Shown here piece by piece: positions 24,825 through 30,504 of a stretch of 30,504 nucleotides of DNA. The notes below the pieces were generated by a model that was not told the DNA's origin, made no database searches, and was given only the letters and a program-made list of their open reading frames with translations. Position 1 is the first letter of the stretch, and each line of letters starts with the position of its first letter. The stretch comes from Minisyncoccota bacterium. GTDB lineage: Bacteria; Patescibacteriota; Minisyncoccia; UBA6257; HR35. The stretch covers positions 1 to 30,504 of the forward strand of contig CALHAT010000041.1 in the NCBI GenBank assembly GCA_937934285.1, read 5' to 3'. The position numbers and the translations under genes are program-made.

Positions 24825-24888
24825 ACGGCTGGAGCTCGTTGAGTTTTTGACGGCTCCATTCCGAACACCCCCGGCTCGAGCCGGGGGG
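24825..24888 (+). ncRNA. GC-rich double-hairpin element (candidate structured RNA or leader)
   Basis: Two hairpins stand in tandem. The first is GGAGC-t-CGT (24831-24839) paired with ACG-GCTCC (24850-24857). The second is CCCCCGGC-TCGA-GCCGGGGG (24868-24887), an 8-bp GC stem with a tetraloop. CGGCT recurs three times (24826, 24851, 24872). A TATAAT at 24813-24818 would place a transcript start near 24825. It lies between tRNA-Leu and the PfkB gene. It could be a small RNA ending at the second hairpin, a 5' leader or a mobile remnant. The following ATTATTTT is a weak U tract. I know no matching family. Confidence 0.45.
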
Positions 24889-24909
24889 AAATTATTTTAA
24901 AATATAAAT

Positions 24910-25842
24910 ATGATTACCTGTTTAGGAACAGCAACTTTGGATATTATTTTAAGATGTCAAGAAATTAAACCCGGCAGTAAAATAGATGTTACTGAGACAT
25001 TTTTTTCTTTAGGCGGCGGTGCCTTAAATGCTGCCACAACTTTTAAAAATTTAAATTTGCCATACCGAGCTTATTTTCGTTTAGGAAATGATTTAATAGC
25101 TAAAATAATTTTTCAAAGAATAACAAAAGAGAAAATTAATTCTAAAATTTTTTATCACCAAGGTTCTTCACAATTCTCGATAGTTATTTTAACTCCTCAA
25201 AAAGAAAGAACAATTTTTGTTTACCGTGGTATTAGTGACCATTTTTCTTTAGCTGAGCTTTACCAAATTAAACAAACTGATTTTTACTATTTAACAACAA
25301 CTAATACATCTCCACAAATTTTTTATAGGTTTCTTTTAAAAATAAAACCAAAATCTAAATTAATTGCCATCAATCCAAGTAAAACCTTTTTAGAAGATCG
25401 CCATGCCTACAGAGTTTTAAGTTTAGCTGATGTTTTATTTCTTAATCACGAAGAAGCTGGGCTATTTTTAAAGAAAAAAGCTGGAACCTTAGTTTTGGGT
25501 AAAGAAATTTTTTTTAAATTAAAACCAAAAATTTTAGTTTTGACCTTAGGCGAAAAAGGTTCAATTACTTTTTTTGAGAACAAGATTTTCAACGCTGGTA
25601 TTTTTAAACCTAAAAAATTAGTTGATTCTACTGGTGCCGGTGATGCTTTTGCCAGTGCCTTTTTTAGTAATTTGGTTTTAAATAAAAATTTAAACGACGA
25701 AGTTATAAAGAGATCAATCACCTGGGGTAGTGCCAATGCTTCAGCTAATTTAGAAAAACTTGGCGCTCAAATTGGCCTTTTAAAAAAGAAAGATTATTCT
25801 CGATACAAAAATTTGAGAATTGTTAAAATAAGTTTTGTCTAA
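24910..25842 (+). CDS. PfkB-family (ribokinase-like) sugar kinase
   Basis: The 310-residue protein has the N-terminal glycine-rich motif SLGGGALNAATTFKNL (33-48), NPSKTFLEDR in the central fold, FLNHEEAGLF (177-186, the NxxE-like segment) and the C-terminal signature DSTGAGDAFASAFF (239-252), where Asp245 is the catalytic base and GAG forms the anion hole. Such kinases phosphorylate sugars or nucleosides with ATP; the substrate cannot be fixed from sequence. TAAAAT lies 6 bases before its ATG. The flippase gene follows after 12 bases, so the two are probably co-transcribed, suggesting a link to sugar or glycan metabolism. Confidence 0.87.
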   Translation: MITCLGTATLDIILRCQEIKPGSKIDVTETFFSLGGGALNAATTFKNLNLPYRAYFRLGNDLIAKIIFQRITKEKINSKIFYHQGSSQFSIVILTPQKERTIFVYRGISDHFSLAELYQIKQTDFYYLTTTNTSPQIFYRFLLKIKPKSKLIAINPSKTFLEDRHAYRVLSLADVLFLNHEEAGLFLKKKAGTLVLGKEIFFKLKPKILVLTLGEKGSITFFENKIFNAGIFKPKKLVDSTGAGDAFASAFFSNLVLNKNLNDEVIKRSITWGSANASANLEKLGAQIGLLKKKDYSRYKNLRIVKISFV

Positions 25843-25854
25843 GATTTATCTATA

Positions 25855-27123
25855 ATGAACAAAATAAAAACACTTCTTTGGGAAAATCTTTATCCTCGCC
25901 AAATTGTTTTAAAAAACGCTTTTTGGCTTTATCTTTCGGAAATTTTTTCCAAAGGTTTTAGAGTAATTGTTTTTCTTTTAATCGCTCGCTTTTTAGGTCC
26001 TAAAGATTTTGGTATTTTGGAATATCTTTTATCTTTTATTGGTCTTTTTTTTCTTTTTGCTGATTTTGGTATCTCAACTATTTTTATTCGGGATTATCAA
26101 CAAAAAGATGAAAAGGATGAATTACTCAAAAATGCCTTTGCTTTAAAATTTTTTTTATCTTTGCTGTTTAGCCTAATAGCTTTTGGGGGTTATTTTTTTG
26201 CTAAAAAATTTGACGGTTTTTTGTTATATTCTATTTTTGTAATTTTCCATTTTTTGCAAAATATTGAAAACTTTTTTGAATCTTATTTTGTGGCTATTGA
26301 AAGAGTTGAAAAAAGATTTGTATTTAATACTTTAGCTTCAATGGCTCTTTTAATTTTTATTATCGTTGGTTTCTTATTTAAAAAAAATATTTATGCAGTG
26401 GCTTTTGCCTATTTATTAAGTATGATCTTAGGGCTTTTAATAGCCTATCTTTTTTTTAAAAAAGAAGCTCGGCTTGCTTTTAAATTTAACCTTGCCTGGC
26501 TAAAGTACTATCTTTTTAACGGTCTCCCTTTGGCTTTATTTGGTCTTTTAGGTTATATATTTTTTTCAACTGATAAAATTTTTCTTTCCCACCTAAGAGG
26601 CATTGAAGAGACCGGTTATTATTCCGCAGCCTCAAGAATTGTCGGCGCTCTTTTTGTTGTTTCTTCTATTTTCAATACTGCTCTTTATCCTTATTTAGCC
26701 AGAAAAGTTAAAGAAAATAAAAAAGAGATTAATAAATTACTCGGATTTTTGATTGGCGGTTCACTTGTTGCTAGTTTTGGTTTAGCATTAATTACTTTTT
26801 TGATTGCTCCTATACTTGTTCCTCTTATTTTCGGTTTTAAATTTTTAAATTCAGTCTTAATTTTACAAACTTTTGTTTGGATTATAATTTTTGTTTATCC
26901 AACCAATTTTTTAGACCTTCTGCTTATTAGTTCCAACAGGCAATGGCTCGATTTCGGTTTAACAATTATCCCAGCCTTTCTTAATGTTTTTCTTAATCTT
27001 ATTTTTATCCCTCAATATGGTGCCTTGGGAGCTGTTTATGCTAGTTTAATTTCTCAAGCTCTTAATTTCTTTTTAACCCTTTTAGCCACAGCTTATATTT
27101 TAAGAAAAAATCTTTCATCATAA
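25855..27123 (+). CDS. Polysaccharide/lipid-linked oligosaccharide flippase (MOP superfamily, Wzx-like)
   Basis: The 422-residue protein has about twelve hydrophobic segments and the family pattern at the N terminus: KNAFWLYLSEIFSKGFR, then LLIARFLGPKDFGILEYLLS. The middle carries GYYSAASRIVGALF, typical of Polysacc_synt family transporters. Such proteins flip undecaprenyl-linked glycans or related lipids to the outer face. Without glycosyltransferases nearby, the cargo is uncertain; MurJ is less likely because typical MurJ is longer. Its 3' end overlaps the convergent thiI by 31 bases. Confidence 0.82.
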   Translation: MNKIKTLLWENLYPRQIVLKNAFWLYLSEIFSKGFRVIVFLLIARFLGPKDFGILEYLLSFIGLFFLFADFGISTIFIRDYQQKDEKDELLKNAFALKFFLSLLFSLIAFGGYFFAKKFDGFLLYSIFVIFHFLQNIENFFESYFVAIERVEKRFVFNTLASMALLIFIIVGFLFKKNIYAVAFAYLLSMILGLLIAYLFFKKEARLAFKFNLAWLKYYLFNGLPLALFGLLGYIFFSTDKIFLSHLRGIEETGYYSAASRIVGALFVVSSIFNTALYPYLARKVKENKKEINKLLGFLIGGSLVASFGLALITFLIAPILVPLIFGFKFLNSVLILQTFVWIIIFVYPTNFLDLLLISSNRQWLDFGLTIIPAFLNVFLNLIFIPQYGALGAVYASLISQALNFFLTLLATAYILRKNLSS

Positions 27124-28208
27124 ATTTCTTTTTCTAAATTAGCAATTTCTCTTTGCCATTCATTTTCAATTTTTAAAACCTCTTCAATTTTAGCTTTAGT
27201 TTTAACTTTTTTAGGAATAAATAAAGAACAACAGTCATCACCCCTAAGTCGAGATACTTCTTCAGTGCCAATTTTTCGAGCGAAATTAATAATTTCCTGT
27301 TTGTCAAAACCAATTAATGGTCGCAAGACAAAACTGCTGACGGTCTGGGAAATAACCTCTAAATTTTGAATTGTTTGTGAAGCAACCTGACCCAAGCTTT
27401 CTCCAGTTACCAAACAATCTGCTTTTAATTCCTCTTTCAATTTTTCTGCTAATCTGAACATTGTCCGGCGATAAAAGATAACTAAAAATTCTTGAGGGAT
27501 ACGCTGATAATAAAATTTTTGAATTTTTAAAATATTGAAAAGATAAAGTTGCGAACCCAAATTATACTCATTCAAAACCTTAACTAATTTTTCAACTTTT
27601 TCTAAACTATCTTTAGATGTTTGGGGATAACTGTGAAAATGGACAAAATAGACTTTTAAGCCACGTTTCATAGCCAAAAAAGAAGCTACCGGTGAATCAA
27701 AGCCAGCTGAAAGTAAAGAAACTGCTTTACCGCTTGAAGAAACTGGTAAGCCCCCGGCGCCTTTTATTTTCTCCTTAGCCCAAAAGAATTTTTTATCCCG
27801 ATATTCAAGATAAAACCTGTTTTTGCTCTTTTTATTAAATTGTAAATTATAATTTTTTTTCAAATAATTGACTATTTTTTCAAAAATTTGTTGAGAATTT
27901 AAAGGGTAATCTTTATAACCTCTTTTGACTTGAAGATTAAAATTTTTAATATCTTTTGGAAAATTAATTAAAACCTCATCGAGATTATCAAAAACTTCCA
28001 CTTTAAAAATAACAGAAATGCCAAATATTTTTTTTAAACCCTCTTCAATTTTTGTTTCCGTTTTTAACCAAAAAACTCCACCTAAATTTTTAAGAAAATT
28101 CAAATTATCCTTAAATTTCTTTTTCAGATTATTAATCAAAATTTTTTCAAATAATTGTCTCTTCTTACCTTTTAAAGTAAGTTCAGGTGTTTTTAATAAA
28201 TAATCCAT
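27093..28208 (-). CDS. thiI: tRNA 4-thiouridine synthase ThiI
   Basis: The 371-residue enzyme activates uridine 8 of tRNA for sulfur insertion. The N-terminal ferredoxin-like/THUMP part (about 1-155) precedes the PP-loop ATPase motif LLSAGFDSPVA (165-175; typically SGGxDSPVA). VTGESLGQVASQT (267-279) and the C-terminal DDCCSLFIPKKVKTKAK (324-340) match the family; a Cys at 326/327 is the likely catalytic one. It lacks the C-terminal rhodanese domain of the E. coli enzyme, as in the shorter forms. Its start codon is divergent from aspS with just 17 bases between. A tRNA-modifying role fits the aspS and tRNA neighbours. Confidence 0.9.
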   Translation of the reverse strand: MDYLLKTPELTLKGKKRQLFEKILINNLKKKFKDNLNFLKNLGGVFWLKTETKIEEGLKKIFGISVIFKVEVFDNLDEVLINFPKDIKNFNLQVKRGYKDYPLNSQQIFEKIVNYLKKNYNLQFNKKSKNRFYLEYRDKKFFWAKEKIKGAGGLPVSSSGKAVSLLSAGFDSPVASFLAMKRGLKVYFVHFHSYPQTSKDSLEKVEKLVKVLNEYNLGSQLYLFNILKIQKFYYQRIPQEFLVIFYRRTMFRLAEKLKEELKADCLVTGESLGQVASQTIQNLEVISQTVSSFVLRPLIGFDKQEIINFARKIGTEEVSRLRGDDCCSLFIPKKVKTKAKIEEVLKIENEWQREIANLEKEIYDERFFLKI

Positions 28209-28210
28209 TA

Positions 28211-28219
28211 TGTTATAAT
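28211..28219 (+). promoter_or_regulatory. Extended -10 promoter for aspS, leaderless spacing
   Basis: TGTTATAAT is a perfect TGn-TATAAT. Six bases separate it from the aspS ATG at 28226, so the transcript would start at the A of ATG. It sits in the 17-base gap shared with the divergent thiI. Confidence 0.6.
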
Positions 28220-28225
28220 CATTTT

Positions 28226-29665
28226 ATGAAAAAGATTTGGAATTTAGAAACTAAAAACTTAATTCAGCAAAGAGTTGAACTTTATGGTTTTGTTGACAAT
28301 ATTCGCGATCACGGTAAAATTGTATTTATCGATTTGCGAGATCGCAGCGGTATAGTTCAGTGTGTTGTCGATCAGAATAATAATTTTTTTTCTTTGGTAA
28401 AAAATCTTAAACCAGCTTCAGTTTTAAAAATAATTGGCAAAGTTCAGCCTCGCCCAGCTCATTTAGAAAATCCTCGTTTAGAAACTGGCAAAATTGAAGT
28501 TGCCATTGAAGAGATAGAACCTTTGGCCTCGGCTAAAGATTTACCTTTTGAAGTGACAACTGATGGTTATGAAATTAACGAGGCTTTAAGATTAAGATAT
28601 CGTTATTTAGACTTAAGAAGACCTCGACTTCAGAAAAATTTACGCCGACGGCATGAATTCTTACTTTTTCTTAGAAATTTTTTGGATGCCCTTGGATTTC
28701 TTGAAATTGAAACACCAATTTTAACAAAATCAACACCTGAGGGAGCTCGTGATTTTTTAGTGCCGAGCCGACTTTATCCGGGTAAATTTTATGCTCTGCC
28801 GCAATCACCTCAACAATATAAACAGCTCTTAATGGTTGCTGGTTTGGAAAGATATTTTCAGATTGCCCGTTGTTTTCGTGATGAAGATCCTCGAGCTGAT
28901 CGCCAACCTGAATTTACACAACTTGATATTGAGATGAGTTATGTTGAAAGGGAAGATATTTTAAATTTAGTTGAGAAAATGCTTGTCGAAGCAATTCAAA
29001 ATTTATATCCTCAGAAAAAAATTACTAAAATACCTTTCCCAAGAATTTCTTATGAAGAAGCAATTAGACTTTACGGTTCTGATAAACCAGATTTAAGGGA
29101 AGATCCTGAAAATAAAGACGAGCTTTCTTTTTGTTTTATTGTTGATTTTCCAATGTTTGAATGGAAAGATCCAGAAAAAAGATGGGATACTTTTCATCAT
29201 CCCTTTACGCAACCAAAACTTCCTGACGATTCTAAAGATAAAGATGAAATAATTAAGGTTTTAGAAAGCAACCCCCAAATTTTACTCAGCGAGCAATATG
29301 ATTTAGTTTTAAATGGTTATGAGATTGGTGGCGGAAGTTTACGAACAACTGATCCTGATATTTTAATAAAAGTTTTTGAGGTTTTGGGCCATAAACGCGA
29401 GGAAGTTTATCAAAAATTTGGGCATTTAATAGAAGCTTTTTCTTACGGTGTTCCACCTCATGGTGGTATTGCTCCAGGAATTGACCGAATCTTGATGATT
29501 TTAGAAAATGAAATAAGCATTAGAGAAGTTATCGCTTTCCCCAAGACCGGTGAAGCTCGAGATTTAATGATGGACTCACCAAGTGAAGTTAATGAAAAAG
29601 AATTAAAAGAACTGGGAATTGAAATTAAAGGTCGAGATTTAAAAAATAAAAAAGATGAAAAATAA
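28226..29665 (+). CDS. aspS: Aspartyl-tRNA synthetase, short bacterial type lacking the GAD domain
   Basis: The 479-residue class II enzyme charges tRNA-Asp. The N-terminal OB fold (GFVDNIRDHGKIVFIDLRDR) binds the anticodon; motif 2 is FRDEDPRADRQPEFTQ (from Phe217) and motif 3 GGIAPGIDRILM (413-424). FLVPSRLYPGKFYALPQSPQ is bacterial-type. Bacterial AspRS is about 590 residues because a GAD domain lies between the flipping-loop region and motif 3. Here GSDKPDLR (284-291) is followed 13 residues later by VDFPMFEW, so the GAD domain is absent. I start it at 28226 (MKKIWNLET), not 39 bases earlier, which lies in thiI. It may be discriminating or not; this cannot be told. Confidence 0.93.
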   Translation: MKKIWNLETKNLIQQRVELYGFVDNIRDHGKIVFIDLRDRSGIVQCVVDQNNNFFSLVKNLKPASVLKIIGKVQPRPAHLENPRLETGKIEVAIEEIEPLASAKDLPFEVTTDGYEINEALRLRYRYLDLRRPRLQKNLRRRHEFLLFLRNFLDALGFLEIETPILTKSTPEGARDFLVPSRLYPGKFYALPQSPQQYKQLLMVAGLERYFQIARCFRDEDPRADRQPEFTQLDIEMSYVEREDILNLVEKMLVEAIQNLYPQKKITKIPFPRISYEEAIRLYGSDKPDLREDPENKDELSFCFIVDFPMFEWKDPEKRWDTFHHPFTQPKLPDDSKDKDEIIKVLESNPQILLSEQYDLVLNGYEIGGGSLRTTDPDILIKVFEVLGHKREEVYQKFGHLIEAFSYGVPPHGGIAPGIDRILMILENEISIREVIAFPKTGEARDLMMDSPSEVNEKELKELGIEIKGRDLKNKKDEK

Positions 29666-30065
29666 TTTTCTTTATTTCCTTTTAGCAGTTTTGACTGGAG
29701 CTTTAATAGGTGTCGGTCTAATTTATTTAGTTAAAGCAAAGAAAAATTATGTCGCTGTTTTTTTTAATAATGGTGCTGTTTATTTTGGCAAACTTTCAAC
29801 TTTTCCAAGATTAAAACTTTATAATGCTATTTTTGTTCAAGTTGGTCAAGATGATCAGCTTTCTCTACAAAGATTCAGCGATGCTTTCTGGATGCCAGCT
29901 GGTCCACTTTATTTAAATAAAGATTCAATTTTATTTATTGCTCCTTTAAATGAATCAAGCCCTTTAGTAAATTTAATTGAAGGAAAAACTCTGCCTCAGC
30001 CAAGAATCCAACCACCCCAAGGACCAATTCAACCATCAGCTTCACCAACACCTCCAACTCAATAG
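29655..30065 (+). CDS. Membrane-anchored small protein with proline-rich tail, unknown function
   Basis: The 136-residue protein has one N-terminal membrane helix (about 5-25), a basic KAKK stretch, a soluble beta-rich middle (YVAVFFNNGAVYFGKL, FVQVGQDDQLSL, DSILFIAPL), and a Pro/Gln/Ser-rich C terminus (about 112-136). The middle looks like a small barrel-type domain, but I do not recognise it. It overlaps aspS by 11 bases, so it is co-transcribed with it. The proline tail probably lies outside the cell if the N terminus is inside. The rRNA promoter begins four bases after its stop. Confidence 0.8.
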   Translation: MKNNFLYFLLAVLTGALIGVGLIYLVKAKKNYVAVFFNNGAVYFGKLSTFPRLKLYNAIFVQVGQDDQLSLQRFSDAFWMPAGPLYLNKDSILFIAPLNESSPLVNLIEGKTLPQPRIQPPQGPIQPSASPTPPTQ

Positions 30066-30068
30066 CTC

Positions 30069-30097
30069 TTGACTTTTAAATTTTTTTTAGATAAAAT
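30069..30097 (+). promoter_or_regulatory. rRNA operon promoter
   Basis: TTGACT (30069-30074), a 17-base spacer and TAAAAT (30092-30097) closely match the housekeeping consensus. A 15-base inverted repeat AGATAAA-A-TTTATCT (30089-30103) covers the -10 and the likely start near 30104. The pre-16S leader would be about 85 bases. Confidence 0.7.
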
Positions 30098-30138
30098 TTA
30101 TCTAGATTGATTTGGAAGTTTTTTGATTTAAAAAGAAA

Positions 30139-30150
30139 GCACTCTTAAAA
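30139..30150 (+). promoter_or_regulatory. boxA-like antitermination element in the rRNA leader
   Basis: GCACTCTTAAAA resembles bacterial boxA (TGCTCTTTAACA) and sits where boxA is expected, between the rRNA promoter and 16S. In other bacteria NusB-NusE (S10) binds this site to prevent premature termination. The match is partial. Confidence 0.4.
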
Positions 30151-30162
30151 GATTTTTAATTG

Positions 30163-30183
30163 CCTGGATTATTTAAATTCAGG
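30163..30183 (+). other. Hairpin in the pre-16S leader
   Basis: CCTGGATT and AATTCAGG pair over 8 bp (one G-T) around loop ATTTA, ending about 6 bases before mature 16S. It could help 5' processing or leader folding. Whether a matching strand occurs after 16S cannot be seen, as the window ends. Confidence 0.5.
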
Positions 30184-30188
30184 ATGAT

Positions 30189-30504
<316 letters not shown>

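Noticed and set aside
24845..24867. Possible 5S rRNA gene
   Set aside because: Only a stretch of about 12 bases (CCATTCCGAACA) resembles 5S; the partner strands and remaining helices are missing.
24825..24909. T-box or known riboswitch before the PfkB kinase
   Set aside because: No T-box bulge sequence, specifier loop or recognised aptamer motif is present.
28187..28225. Earlier aspS start
   Set aside because: It runs through the thiI start and the extended -10; homology starts at 28226.

Overview
This AT-rich, gene-dense window most likely comes from a Candidate Phyla Radiation bacterium (Patescibacteria), probably of the Parcubacteria type. The 5' part of a 16S rRNA gene at the right end has the universal start but unusual V1-V2 signatures (GAACGCTCGCGGTGTGGATAAG and GGGCCTGAGAGGGTGTTCCCCGC). 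No rpmD (L30) lies between rpsE and rplO, as is usual in CPR. Proteins are short, genes overlap extensively, and Shine-Dalgarno sites are rare. UGA is used as a stop (rplO, ftsW, secA), so genetic code 11 applies and the UGA-recoding CPR lineages are unlikely.

Layout. 1-4392: tail of an unknown gene, a promoter, then the distal spc operon rpsN-rpsH-rplF-rplR-rpsE-rplO-secY-adk. 4385-8042: a second unit starting with its own promoter, rplM-rpsI-ftsW-murG-small membrane protein-rplU, mixing ribosomal and cell-wall genes. 8039-12563 (minus strand): a three-gene surface unit made of a secreted multi-domain peptidoglycan-binding protein, a membrane-anchored metzincin-like protease and a Cache-domain sensor histidine kinase with no response regulator beside it. 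12652-15147: secA. 15315-22452: a near-consensus promoter, rpoB-rpoC, and rpmA overlapping the 3' end of rpoC. 22439-24641: divergent one-carbon genes glyA (minus) and folD (plus) separated by a repeat-rich spacer. 24719-24909: tRNA-Leu(CAA) followed by an anomalous GC-rich double-hairpin element. 24910-27123: a PfkB-family kinase and a polysaccharide flippase. 27093-28208 (minus): thiI. 28226-30065: aspS without its GAD domain, then a small membrane protein. 30069-30504: rRNA promoter, leader and partial 16S rRNA.

The genes serve translation (ribosomal proteins, aspS, thiI, tRNA, 16S), transcription (rpoBC), protein export (SecA, SecY), envelope synthesis (FtsW, MurG, flippase) and folate one-carbon flux (GlyA, FolD). 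The most distinctive accessory content is the minus-strand surface unit. The most distinctive architecture is the repeated placement of -10 boxes 6-9 bases before start codons, which suggests leaderless mRNAs, together with TAATG stop-start junctions. No insertion sequence, prophage gene or CRISPR array was seen.
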